Origin: Caldilineaceae bacterium | Lineage (GTDB): Bacteria; Chloroflexota; Anaerolineae; Caldilineales; Caldilineaceae | Direction of reading: 5' to 3' | Assembly: GCA_019637645.1 (NCBI GenBank) | Contig: JAHBVH010000031.1 | Span: 27,761-91,760 of the forward strand | DNA: 64,000 nucleotides | Shown: one piece after another, positions 40,872-49,429 of the stretch | How positions within the stretch are numbered: position 1 is the stretch's first letter | Layout of the letters: each line of letters begins with the position of its first letter | Notes under the pieces: generated by a model | What the model saw: the letters and a program-made list of their open reading frames with translations, nothing else | Told to the model about the DNA's origin: nothing | The model's database searches: none | Program-made: the position numbers and the translations under genes

Positions 40872-41575
40872 GGCTGAGTTGTCTCACTTTCAAAATAGCA
40901 ACGAATGCTGGCCGTGATGCCACGCGACACCCGATCAGGGGATTCGCGTAGCAATGTTTGATCGCCGCCAATAAAGCCGACTTCCAAAATGATGGCTAGG
41001 GTATTGGGATCAATGCGCCGAAACGCATGATAATCGGTCATATTATGGGTAATGGTATTGGGGTGGGGAGACAGGCCCGTGGCTTCGGCATAGAAACGAT
41101 CAAAACAGGCCCCTAGTTTGGTCAATGCGCTGGCTGGCTGGGTTCCATGGCTACTAACGACAAATTTGTAGCCACTAGCCTCAATACAGCTATCGGCATG
41201 GAGGCTTAACAGAAGATCGACCTGTAGGTTCGTTAGACGGCTATCAAACTCTTGGAGGATCTCCACCTGCGCGCCTGCCCGCTTGAGCTGTTGTGTCACG
41301 CGTTCGGCAATCGTGGCGACTAAAGCGGCCTCTGTGACAGTGGCTTGATTCAGCGCGTCGGCACAGACTGCTCCTGAGTCATTGCCAGCATGACCGCTGA
41401 TAATCGCAATTTGGCGATTAAAGAGGGCCCCTAGCAGCCCAGGCGGGAGCGCAGAGGGGATAGCAGACAGATCATAGCCAGCTATACGCAGACCGACCGC
41501 GCCAATGCCCAGCAATGATAAGAAGCTAATAATTACTAGATAACGTTGTATGCTATGTAGTGTATGATGGCGCAC
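40868..41575 (-). CDS. N-acetylmuramoyl-L-alanine amidase (Amidase_3)
   Basis: A 235-residue protein with one N-terminal membrane anchor (YLVIISFLSLLGIGAVGL). An Amidase_3 zinc hydrolase domain follows: IAIISGHAGNDSGAVC, VTEAALV, LLLSLHADSC and AIILEVGFIGG provide the His/Glu/His zinc ligands and the catalytic Glu. The family cuts the amide between MurNAc and the stem peptide, here probably on the outer face of the membrane. The TSS is likely at the divergent promoter region 41721-41748. Confidence 0.85.
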   Translation of the reverse strand: MRHHTLHSIQRYLVIISFLSLLGIGAVGLRIAGYDLSAIPSALPPGLLGALFNRQIAIISGHAGNDSGAVCADALNQATVTEAALVATIAERVTQQLKRAGAQVEILQEFDSRLTNLQVDLLLSLHADSCIEASGYKFVVSSHGTQPASALTKLGACFDRFYAEATGLSPHPNTITHNMTDYHAFRRIDPNTLAIILEVGFIGGDQTLLRESPDRVSRGITASIRCYFESETTQP

Positions 41576-41720
41576 AAGATAGTTACACCGCGAAAGTACA
41601 TTGCCAAGTTATGTAGGGGCGTTCTCTTGGAAGGCTAACAGACGAAAGCATAAAAGCTGTCAACGACTGCTCATCTCCCCTTTGCAAACCGTCGCTTAGA
41701 AAGAATTGCGCTACTCTGTG

Positions 41721-41748
41721 AGTATAGTCGAACAGATTATGCTGTCAA
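41721..41748 (-). promoter_or_regulatory. Promoter for the amidase-GNAT pair
   Basis: On the minus strand TTGACA (41748-41743) is followed after 16 bases by TATACT (41726-41721). Both hexamers are near consensus. The -35 shares an inverted repeat (GTCAATTT 41744-41751 with AAATTGAC 41764-41771) with the divergent promoter. Confidence 0.65.
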
Positions 41749-41766
41749 TTTATCTAAAGAGCAAAA

Positions 41767-41795
41767 TTGACAAAGCTCGCCCATCAGGCTAGACT
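41767..41795 (+). promoter_or_regulatory. Promoter for the RodZ-like gene
   Basis: TTGACA (41767-41772), 17 bases, then TAGACT (41790-41795). It is divergent from the amidase promoter, and the 8-bp inverted repeat joins both -35 elements. The leader to the ATG at 41909 is about 105 bases. Confidence 0.65.
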
Positions 41796-41908
41796 TGGCT
41801 GTATAGGATTTCTACTTGCGCTGGCTAAAGATGCAGGTTTTACTATGATGGGCTGGGCTTCCAGCTGGCGCACAGTTTACATTGAGGCGTTTGAGTACTG
41901 GCATTTCT

Positions 41909-43279
41909 ATGTTTAATCTCACGAGTAGTGTTCCAAAGTCATGGCAGACTGTTTCCCGTCAGGCCGACCGTGTTACCAATGAGGCAACGGCTGTGAATGG
42001 CAACGTCCATCATGGCGGCGCGCAAGTTCCGCCACCGCGTGATTTGGGTGGCCTTTTGCGCGAACGGCGCGAGGCCATGGGCGCGTCTTTGGCGGAAGTA
42101 GAGACGGCAACACGTATCCGCCAAAAATATCTGGCAGCGCTAGAAGCCGATGAATGGAATCTATTACCGGGCGAGGTCGTAGGGCGGGGCTTCTTGCGCA
42201 ACTATGCCACCTATTTGGGGCTTGATCCGACAGAAGCCGTCGAACGTCGCCGTACGGTGTCCGATATGATGCTCTCGGCAGCCCTTTCGGGCACGAGTGC
42301 TGGTTCATCCCTGCCACCAGAGCGGGCGGTTGACTATCGTCCGAAAGATGTTTCATTGAAGGATGAGCCGGAAGGCATTCAGCAACGTGAACTGCGTACA
42401 GGGCCGTTTCTGCCCATTGTCTCGATCCTGCTCGGTCTCGTCTTTCTGTGGTGGATCGTCAGCAATTTTGGGAGTGAGCTTAGTGCTGGTGTGAGTAACA
42501 TCCTGGCCGCTGCTCAAACCCGTGGGGCTGAAATGCGTAACCCAGCCACGCCTATTCCGGGTGGGCTTGTCAATGCTCCGAACCCGGCGGTCTCTGCCAC
42601 CAGCGAAAATAGCAGCAATGCTAACATCCCAACCCAACCGAATGACCAGGTTGCTAGTGCGCCGGATAATGCTAGCACAAACGCAACAGGGCAGGATGCT
42701 GCCGCGCCGAGTGCCTTGGCTCCAACCCCAGTGGTTGTCAACACAGAAGCGCCACCTGCGCTTGTCCTGGTTCCAACTGATACGCCCGCTCCTGCTATAG
42801 CGGAAACGGCTGTTGTCGCTGCCGAGCCTACGGATACGCCCGAGCCGGAGCCGCTGCCGACCAATACACCGGAGCCGCTACCGACCCCCACAGAAACGCC
42901 GTTACCTGAGCCGACCGAAACACCCGCCCCGCCACCTACGGACACACCACCACCAGTGGTAGCCGCTGTCTGTGGTGATAACCGCATGGCTTTCTTCACT
43001 CCAAGTGTGGGACAAGTTTTGAGCGGCCCAGTTTCGATCACGGGCCGCGCTATTCACGAAAATTTAGATTACTACAAACTTGAATATGCCGTTGGTGCGA
43101 ATGCCGAAGGTGGCTTCGTCTATTTTGATGGCAATAGAGGTCAAGTGGACGGTGGTATCTTGGGGACGCTTAACACGGGGTCACTGCCGAATGGGGCCTA
43201 TACCCTACAGTTAACGATTGTCGATTTAACCGGCAATTATCCGGCCCCTTGTCGGGTATCGATCGTGATCCAAAACTGA
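41909..43279 (+). CDS. RodZ-like HTH_25 membrane protein
   Basis: A 456-residue protein. A cytosolic helix-turn-helix domain (LGGLLRERREAMGASLAEVE, then IRQKYLAALEADEWNLLPGE and GFLRNYATYLGLDP) is followed by one membrane helix (IVSILLGLVFLWWIVSNF). A long Pro/Thr/Glu/Ala-rich spacer with PTDTPEP repeats follows, then a C-terminal 100-residue beta domain with two cysteines. This is the RodZ plan, a cell-shape protein that links MreB to the wall. MreB is not in the window. The ATG at 41909 is preferred over a TTG at 41882. Confidence 0.75.
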   Translation: MFNLTSSVPKSWQTVSRQADRVTNEATAVNGNVHHGGAQVPPPRDLGGLLRERREAMGASLAEVETATRIRQKYLAALEADEWNLLPGEVVGRGFLRNYATYLGLDPTEAVERRRTVSDMMLSAALSGTSAGSSLPPERAVDYRPKDVSLKDEPEGIQQRELRTGPFLPIVSILLGLVFLWWIVSNFGSELSAGVSNILAAAQTRGAEMRNPATPIPGGLVNAPNPAVSATSENSSNANIPTQPNDQVASAPDNASTNATGQDAAAPSALAPTPVVVNTEAPPALVLVPTDTPAPAIAETAVVAAEPTDTPEPEPLPTNTPEPLPTPTETPLPEPTETPAPPPTDTPPPVVAAVCGDNRMAFFTPSVGQVLSGPVSITGRAIHENLDYYKLEYAVGANAEGGFVYFDGNRGQVDGGILGTLNTGSLPNGAYTLQLTIVDLTGNYPAPCRVSIVIQN

Positions 43280-43326
43280 TCTACCCTACCGCGGAGTTCT
43301 GCATAAAAATTAGTTGGTTACCAAAG

Positions 43327-43365
43327 ACCTGTCAGGTTTTTCAAACCTGACAGGTTTACTTTTTC
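43327..43365. terminator. Bidirectional terminator, CCTGTCAGG type
   Basis: Thirteen perfect pairs (43327-43339 with 43343-43355), loop TTC, followed by TTACTTTTTCTC on +. It sits between the RodZ-like gene (+) and def (-), which converge. The core is nearly identical to the terminator at 45902. Confidence 0.8.
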
Positions 43366-43379
43366 TCTTCCCGCTCTGC

Positions 43380-43970
43380 TTACGCTTCTGCGTTGGCGAC
43401 TTTTCCTGCCGCGCGCAACAAGCGATTCCCCAACCATGCCTCTTCAATGGGGACAGCCTCGAAATTTTCATCGTCGGTTTTGACCAACTTATACAACTGA
43501 GTGGCCTTGTCAGTCATGAGTACGCCATGTAAATGGTCGATTTCATGTTGAAAAACACGGGCCAGCCAATCGTAGACCTTTAGCCGATATTCGCGCCCCT
43601 GCCGATCCTGCGCACGCACGAGCACATAGGTGGCGCGATCGACGTCGGCAACCAGCCCTGGCATGCTTAGGCAGCCTTCTTGCCCACTCTCTGAGCCTTT
43701 GGCGCGTACGATCTCTGGGTTGATCAATTCATAGACGCGCATGGTATTTTCCGGATCGTCTTCATCGTCGGGATACTCGATCACGGCCACCCGTAAATCG
43801 ACGCCGACTTGGGGCGCTGCCAGCCCCACACCCGGTGCCTCACGCATTGTTTCTAGCATGTGGTCAAGTAGTTGATGCAACTTTGGCCCAAATTCGCGCA
43901 CGCGTGTCGCTGGTTGGGTAAGAACCTCGCTGCCAGCGCCACCCACTTGTACAATCTCTAATACAGCCAT
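43380..43970 (-). CDS. def: Peptide deformylase
   Basis: A 196-residue metallo-enzyme that removes the formyl group from nascent proteins. The three family motifs are present: GVGLAAPQVG, EGCLSMPG (metal Cys) and QHEIDHLHG (two metal His and the catalytic Glu). Length is typical. The ATG at 43970 has CAGGGAA upstream. It is monocistronic between convergent and divergent neighbours. Confidence 0.96.
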   Translation of the reverse strand: MAVLEIVQVGGAGSEVLTQPATRVREFGPKLHQLLDHMLETMREAPGVGLAAPQVGVDLRVAVIEYPDDEDDPENTMRVYELINPEIVRAKGSESGQEGCLSMPGLVADVDRATYVLVRAQDRQGREYRLKVYDWLARVFQHEIDHLHGVLMTDKATQLYKLVKTDDENFEAVPIEEAWLGNRLLRAAGKVANAEA

Positions 43971-44178
43971 GAATATTCCCTGTGATTTCTCAAGAATGCC
44001 TCTGTCCGCATATGTACTGTGATATACGCTATTTTAGCGGTGAACGGCGTACATACGAAATCTGAAGCGAGCGTAATCGACAACAAGTCAAGTCATCCTT
44101 GCCTGTTACGGATAGCGCTTTTATCTGAAGTTACTCCGCTTTAACCACGATTGCCCTGAGGGTTTATCTCGTTGGTGG

Positions 44179-44218
44179 GTACGACCAGCGGCCAGCGAGA
44201 TCGGGCTGGTCCAAGTAC
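44179..44218. repeat. Hairpin in the 43971-44517 gap
   Basis: GACCAGC (44183-44189) pairs with GCTGGTC (44205-44211), flanked by GTAC on both sides. The 550-base gap between def and the next gene holds no other clear signal. Confidence 0.35.
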
Positions 44219-44517
44219 GTAGCTTCTAACCCGATAAAAATGAATCAGCAAACGATCTTAGTAAGCTGGCAAAATAGGCCGTTACCAATTGGCAATTGCC
44301 ACGTCATGGTATAGCGAAAGGGGTGGGTTCCAATCCGAATCAACTGTAGACGGCGCCCTATAGTTGATGAAATTGCCGAACCCTATCATTTAATTTTAGT
44401 CCTGTTGTCCTATTCATTGAGAACCAACTATTCCGAATAAGTTCGCTTGACAAGTTTGCTAATAGACGGCTCATGACAACAGATGGTCCACTTCAATCTT
44501 TGGAGGCAAAGCATTTT

Positions 44518-45813
44518 ATGCAACGATTTCTACGCACCTTCCTGATCTTGCCGGCGCTGATCATCGGCTTGGTCGTGATCCCCACGGTTGTCTTTGCAAA
44601 CCGTGACAATGATCAACAAGTAACACTCAACCAAACCATTAGCCCACTGCCAACACCGACGGAAAGCGGCACTGTGCCGCCGCCCACCCCCACGCGGCGC
44701 CCGCCGGTTGTTGTTTATCCAACCGCTACCCCCTATTATCATTACCCGCGGCCAACCCGGGTCTATCCGACCCCAATCGTGCCGACCGCTACCCCAACCG
44801 TTGCGGCTGTCTCCACCCCGATTGACGAGGCGATGATTGGGAATGAGCGCATCGAAAAAGTGATTGGCGATCGCTTGAGCAGTGTGATTTATGCCTATAC
44901 CAAAAGCGGCTGGCTCTATCGCTCGGATGATGATGGCCGGGTCTGGCTCTTGGTGACAACGGAACCTTTCGTTGACGACTTTGTGATGAACGCGGACAAC
45001 CCTGATGTGCTTTACAGCGACTCGGAAGTGACTTGCGACGAAAGCGTGAGCGCTGATGAGCCCATGTATCGCTCGATTGATGGTGGCTTGACTTGGATCG
45101 AATTGCCCGATAGCCTGAACAAGCGTCCGCTCCTTTCCCATCAGGGTGATCCCAACAGCCTCTTTGCCGCTGACTGCGACATGCTCTACTTGACGGTTGA
45201 TGGCGGGTTAGCCTGGGAAGAAAAGCCCGATACTTCACCAGATGCGCTGTGGGAAAGCTATCATGTTGTGGATATGGTCGCCGCTTCCTTGCTTGGTGAC
45301 ACTTCGCCCAGTGAACCGAACTGGAACCAGATCTTTGCTGCCGGGCTCAACGAAAATGGTACAGGCGTGGTTGCTTTCAGCAATGACCTAGGCGAAACCT
45401 GGGTGCGACTGACCCCGAACATTGATCCGGCCCCTTGGGGCATGACCGCCATCAACGCTGATCCCTTTGTCGAAGGGTTGGTTACCTTCTCCGAACCACG
45501 CAGCGTCTGGTTCACCGAGAACTTTGGGGTGAATTGGCAGGTAACGACCAAAGGCTTGAGCAATGTCTTGGAACGGGGTGTCACTGGTGTGCCCTTCGGC
45601 TTGAATGACATTGTCTATCATCCAAGCAATGAACTGTACTTGGCGACGGCCCGTGGCCTCTACCACAAGCCCATCAATGCCAGCGACTGGGTGAAGGTGC
45701 AAGACACCGCCTTTGATCTCTCTGAGCTGACTGGGTTGCTCTTTACCCAAACCAGCCCCAACAAGCTCTGGATCAATTCGACTGATGGTGTGTTCGTCCA
45801 CGTGATTGAGTAA
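44518..45813 (+). CDS. Secreted beta-propeller (BNR/Ycf48-like) protein
   Basis: A 431-residue protein. It begins with a signal peptide (RFLRTFLILPALIIGLVVIP ... VFA). A Pro/Thr-rich stretch follows, then four or more propeller blades marked by BNR-type motifs: DGGLTWIEL, DGGLAWEEK, DLGETWVRL and FGVNWQVTT. This resembles the sialidase/Ycf48-like WD40-type fold. No catalytic residues are evident, so binding or scaffolding at the cell surface is inferred. The ATG at 44518 follows GGAGG at 11 bases; an upstream in-frame ATG at 44473 would spoil the signal peptide. Confidence 0.72.
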   Translation: MQRFLRTFLILPALIIGLVVIPTVVFANRDNDQQVTLNQTISPLPTPTESGTVPPPTPTRRPPVVVYPTATPYYHYPRPTRVYPTPIVPTATPTVAAVSTPIDEAMIGNERIEKVIGDRLSSVIYAYTKSGWLYRSDDDGRVWLLVTTEPFVDDFVMNADNPDVLYSDSEVTCDESVSADEPMYRSIDGGLTWIELPDSLNKRPLLSHQGDPNSLFAADCDMLYLTVDGGLAWEEKPDTSPDALWESYHVVDMVAASLLGDTSPSEPNWNQIFAAGLNENGTGVVAFSNDLGETWVRLTPNIDPAPWGMTAINADPFVEGLVTFSEPRSVWFTENFGVNWQVTTKGLSNVLERGVTGVPFGLNDIVYHPSNELYLATARGLYHKPINASDWVKVQDTAFDLSELTGLLFTQTSPNKLWINSTDGVFVHVIE

Positions 45814-45901
45814 GCTTCACAAAAGTAGTCGCTGATTGAGGGATACCATCTTTCAATCAGCGACCTGAGTGGATTATCACTTCAGCGGTCTAGGATATTC
45901 G

Positions 45902-45938
45902 AAACCTGACAGGTTTTTAAAACCTGTCAGGTTTTTTT
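45902..45938 (+). terminator. Rho-independent terminator, CCTGACAGG type
   Basis: Fifteen perfect pairs (45902-45916 with 45920-45934), loop TTA, then a run of seven Ts. It ends the beta-propeller transcript. The T-run overlaps the stop codon of the convergent ATPase gene. Confidence 0.88.
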
Positions 45939-47979
45939 ATGCCGTAACCGCATGGGGGCGCAGGGCCAGCAACCGCAGCCCGTTGGTCACCACAATGAGC
46001 GTGCTCCCTTCATGACCGACAACGCCTAGGGGCAGCGGTAGGACGAAGCTAGCCCAGAGTGCTGGCAACACAATGGTGGCAAGGACTAAGGCGACAATGA
46101 CACTAACCGAGAAGTAGACATTTTGTCGCACAATGCGTTCGGCTTGCCGCCCCAACTGGAGGATAAAGGGCAATTTGGACAAATCGCTGGACATTAACAC
46201 CACATCGGCTGTCTCCAACGCAACATCTGTGCCACCGGCCCCCATGGCGATGCCAACCGTCGCGGTCGCCAACGCGGGCGCATCGTTCACCCCATCGCCA
46301 ACCATGGCGGTATGACCTTCTTTGACCAGGCGGTGAATAATCTCGACCTTTTGTTCGGGCAACAAGTCGCTGTAGACTTCGGTAATGCCAAGTTCCTGGG
46401 CAATGCCTTGTGCGACCGCTTTGTTATCGCCGGTCAACATGGCAACCCGTTCGATGCCGAGCGCGTATAATTGCGCAACGGTCGCTTTGGCTTCGGGGCG
46501 CACTGTGTCGGCCACGGCAATAAAACCAACCACTTCCCAATCGCGATTTTCGCCGAGCGTATCTGCCACGGTGCTGCGGCGGACGACAAGCATCGCGGTT
46601 TTTCCTTGCTTTTGTAAGCTATCACCGATGGCGCGGATGGCTGGCGAAAAGTCCATTGCTTCGCTCATAAAGAGCTTATCGTTGCCAATGTAAATCGTTT
46701 CGCGATGATCGGGCCGCTGAAAGTGGGCTTCGATGCCATGCCCGGGTACGGCGTAAAACTCAGTGGGTGTTTCCAAGGCAAGACCTTGTGCTTTGGCTTG
46801 TTCAATAATGGCGCGACCCAGATGATGCTCGCTGTGCAATTCGGCACTAGCCGCAATGCGCAGTAAATCATTTTCGGTGTAGCCGCTCAGCGGCCGCAGA
46901 TCGGTCACAACGGGCTTGCCGTGGGTCAGTGTCCCGGTTTTGTCAAAGGCTACCAAGTTAATCGTCGCGGCCTTTTCGAGGTAGGCACCGCCTTTGAAGA
47001 GGACGCCATTGCGCGCGGCGGCGGCGATGGCGCTCAAGACGCTAGCCGGTGTGCTGATCATGAGCGCACAAGGGCTGGCTACCACCAGTAGGGTCATTGC
47101 GCGATAGAGCGTATCGCTAAAGGGCTCGTTGCTAAAGAGCTGTGGTAGCAAAATTGCCAGTAGCGTACCGCCAATGACTACGTAGGTATAGGGCTGGCTA
47201 AAGCGGTCGATAAATTTTTGAGTGGGAGTGGTCGCTTCTTGGGCCTCCTCCACCAATTGAATGATGCGGCTCAGTGTGCTCTCACCGGCTAGCTTTTGTA
47301 CCTCAATTTCTAGCACCCCACTCCCGTTGATGGTACCGGCGTAAACCGGATCGTCCTTCTGCTTTTGGACGGGGATGCTCTCGCCAGTAATCGGGCTCTG
47401 ATCCAGCGAGCTGTTGCCGCTGATGACCGTGCCATCAATGGGGAGCCGCTCCCCAGGGCGAACCAGAACGCGATCGCCTAGTTGGAGTTCCTCTACGGGC
47501 ACTGTGATCTCTTCTTCGCCACGCCGAATGTGCGCGGTGGCTGGACGTAGATCGGCTAAGGCTTCAATGGCACGGCGGGTGCGCTCCATGGCAAACTCTT
47601 CGAGCGCACCACTGAGCGTAAAGAGAAAGAGCAGGAGCGCGCCTTCTTCCCATTCGCCAATCGCCGCCGCCCCCATGGCCGCTGCTAGCATGAGAAAATC
47701 AATGTCGAGTTTCCCTTGTTTGGCTGCGGCAATGGTCCCAACCAAGCCAGAATAGCCGCCTGCGGCAAAAGCAACAATGGCTGCAATGGTAATGGCCCAA
47801 CTGGGCAAGGCATTGGTGGCGCTTCCGCCAAACCAGCCAATCAAGAGCGCCAGCAAGGTGATAGCCGCCAGTAAAAGTTCTAGATTCGAGTGCCAAAACG
47901 CAAAGAGCGACTTGGCCTGCCGTGTTTTATGATCTGTTTGTGCTGTCAGCGACCCAGCGCGCGCAGTATGAGTGGTCAT
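45937..47979 (-). CDS. P1B-4-type heavy-metal-translocating ATPase
   Basis: A 680-residue P-type ATPase. The phosphorylation site is D346 in DKTGTLTHGKP. It also has TGES in SPITGES, the GDGVNDAPALA hinge, and SEHHLGRAI in the nucleotide-binding domain. The transport motifs are SPC in ASPCALMISTPA and HEGST in the last helices. That pair marks the P1B-4 group, which exports Fe(II), Co(II) or Zn(II). There is no N-terminal HMA domain. A Fur-family gene lies upstream on the same strand, so iron efflux is the favoured guess. ATG 47979 is chosen for GGAG upstream. Confidence 0.88.
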   Translation of the reverse strand: MTTHTARAGSLTAQTDHKTRQAKSLFAFWHSNLELLLAAITLLALLIGWFGGSATNALPSWAITIAAIVAFAAGGYSGLVGTIAAAKQGKLDIDFLMLAAAMGAAAIGEWEEGALLLFLFTLSGALEEFAMERTRRAIEALADLRPATAHIRRGEEEITVPVEELQLGDRVLVRPGERLPIDGTVISGNSSLDQSPITGESIPVQKQKDDPVYAGTINGSGVLEIEVQKLAGESTLSRIIQLVEEAQEATTPTQKFIDRFSQPYTYVVIGGTLLAILLPQLFSNEPFSDTLYRAMTLLVVASPCALMISTPASVLSAIAAAARNGVLFKGGAYLEKAATINLVAFDKTGTLTHGKPVVTDLRPLSGYTENDLLRIAASAELHSEHHLGRAIIEQAKAQGLALETPTEFYAVPGHGIEAHFQRPDHRETIYIGNDKLFMSEAMDFSPAIRAIGDSLQKQGKTAMLVVRRSTVADTLGENRDWEVVGFIAVADTVRPEAKATVAQLYALGIERVAMLTGDNKAVAQGIAQELGITEVYSDLLPEQKVEIIHRLVKEGHTAMVGDGVNDAPALATATVGIAMGAGGTDVALETADVVLMSSDLSKLPFILQLGRQAERIVRQNVYFSVSVIVALVLATIVLPALWASFVLPLPLGVVGHEGSTLIVVTNGLRLLALRPHAVTA

Positions 47980-48134
47980 CGTTGGATTTTTCTCCATTCT
48001 TTTGTCTACAGGCGTGACGCAGCGGGTCGGTATAACCAGCGCGCCGCTAGCTTTGGGTTCGCTTGCTTAACGCTGGTCATATCGGCTATCGTCGCGGCTT
48101 CTGCCCCTTTCACGCTTCTGAATGATGCCCTGTC

Positions 48135-48593
48135 TCACGCATTTTTTGCTGACTGCTCGGCTTGGCACAGGTGGCAAAGCCCCAGGATATCCACTTTGGT
48201 CGCGATGGGCTGAAAGCCGATCTGTTCGAGTAGTGCCTGGAAAGTTGGTGATTGGGTGAGCAACGCCGCCGCGTCGCTGTGATAGTCCACCACCTGGTGG
48301 CATTGCAGGCAGATGAGATTGATGTGAGGGGATGGATCAGTCTCGTAGTGGGTGTGCTCCGTACCAAAGTTCAGTTCAACAATGGCCCCTAGCTGTTGTA
48401 AGGCGTTCAGGGTATTGTAGACCGTTGCCCGGCTAATTTCTGGCCGCAGTGTATGGATATCGGCATAGACCTGAGATGGTGTGGGATGTTGTTTTGTATT
48501 GGCTAAATAATCGCAGATCACTTGGCGCTGCTCAGTAATTCGCTGCCCAGCATTACGCAGGGCGGTTAAATAAAATTCCGCTTGTTTTGCCAT
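48135..48593 (-). CDS. Fur-family metal-responsive repressor
   Basis: A 152-residue regulator. The winged helix (ITEQRQVICDYLANTKQHPT, then ISRATVYNTLNALQQLG) is followed by a metal-binding domain with HTHYETD, PHINLICLQCHQVVDY and CHLCQ near the end, which includes two CxxC zinc sites. By eye alignment the position of the PerR sensing Asp is Glu, as in Fur, and one usual His is Asn. It probably senses Fe(II) or another divalent metal. A perfect palindrome 71 bases upstream suggests autoregulation; the ATPase downstream is the likely target. Confidence 0.87.
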   Translation of the reverse strand: MAKQAEFYLTALRNAGQRITEQRQVICDYLANTKQHPTPSQVYADIHTLRPEISRATVYNTLNALQQLGAIVELNFGTEHTHYETDPSPHINLICLQCHQVVDYHSDAAALLTQSPTFQALLEQIGFQPIATKVDILGLCHLCQAEQSAKNA

Positions 48594-48663
48594 TGGTTCC
48601 ACCACAGACGAAAATAAGTCAGACCTTGCTACGTAAGTTCTAGGACAATCAAAAATTCCTTAT

Positions 48664-48678
48664 TTAGAATGATTCTAA
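48664..48678. promoter_or_regulatory. Fur/PerR-type operator
   Basis: TTAGAATGATTCTAA is a perfect 7-1-7 inverted repeat that matches the PerR/Fur box plan (TTATAATNATTATAA). It lies between the regulator (-) and the oxidase operon promoter (+). The distance to the latter is about 85 bases, so control of both directions is possible. Confidence 0.75.
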
Positions 48679-48763
48679 TCTTGGTGGGCGAAAAATCCTG
48701 TAATTGATATTCCGTTTGCGGAAATTCCCGCTGTGAGAATTCTGTTGCCTTGTTCGATCGGGT

Positions 48764-48792
48764 TTGACAGAGCTTGTGAATCTTGGTACAAT
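48764..48792 (+). promoter_or_regulatory. Sigma70-type promoter of the cytochrome oxidase operon
   Basis: TTGACA (48764-48769), exactly 17 bases, then TACAAT (48787-48792). Start of transcription near 48799 leaves a 25-base leader with an AGGAGGGGG ribosome site. Confidence 0.8.
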
Positions 48793-48823
48793 CTATGCCT
48801 GTCACAGGAGGGGGTAAAAGATT

Positions 48824-49171
48824 GTGAACCGCTATGTCAGCTATGGATCGTTGCTATTGGTAATTGCTTGGCTGGTTTTAAGCTACGGCGCTTGGTTGCC
48901 GGAGCCAATGCTCCTTGCGGCGCCATTCGCCCAAGTTAGCTTTGGGTTCCAACAAATAACTCTGGTCCTTCTTCTTGTCTTTATCGCCATCCAATGTTGG
49001 CTATTATGGGCTACCTTTCGCATGTTGCTACGCCGCCGAGCCAGCGAGCAAAGCTCAACCCCTATCGCCACCACCCTGAATCCTTGGGCTGAATTATTGT
49101 GGACGGCCCTCCCGCTTTTGCTCACCTTCGGCTTGGCGATTGCAGGGTATCAGGTGTGGACAAGCTTATAA
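48824..49171 (+). CDS. Small CoxII-like two-helix membrane protein
   Basis: A 115-residue protein with three hydrophobic stretches (about 8-28, 42-66 and 90-112). The last one, NPWAELLWTALPLLLTFGLA, strongly resembles the second transmembrane segment of cytochrome oxidase subunit II (LEIAWTVLPLIL in the neighbour coxB). No CuA site is present. The GTG start is supported by a strong AGGAGGGGG site and the promoter at 48764. It may be a subunit or assembly factor of the oxidase encoded downstream. No family name is given. The 258 bases to coxB show a GGGTGTG/CACACCC stem at about 49293-49337 and no gene. Confidence 0.65.
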   Translation: MNRYVSYGSLLLVIAWLVLSYGAWLPEPMLLAAPFAQVSFGFQQITLVLLLVFIAIQCWLLWATFRMLLRRRASEQSSTPIATTLNPWAELLWTALPLLLTFGLAIAGYQVWTSL

Positions 49172-49429
49172 TCAAGCGGTTGTGTGGCAGTCCATTAAAA
49201 CCCGCACAGCGCGTGGTAAATTTGGGTGTATTCTGGAAGAAGAAGTAAACTAAGCAGACCGCATAAATTCTATGCTTTGTGCTCATCAATGGGGTGTGTC
49301 GATTCATATGGCGTAAAGAGGTGGGAACCACACCCGGCCGTTGTGTTGAATGAGCTTTCTTTGTCGCGGTAAATGAATAGAGTCTTGCATATTTTTCTGC
49401 AACTTTAAATAGCAGGAGTAAACAAAGCT

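Noticed and set aside
49172..49429. tRNA or riboswitch in the gap before coxB
   Set aside because: A GGGTGTG/CACACCC stem is present, but no cloverleaf, T-loop or known aptamer core could be drawn.
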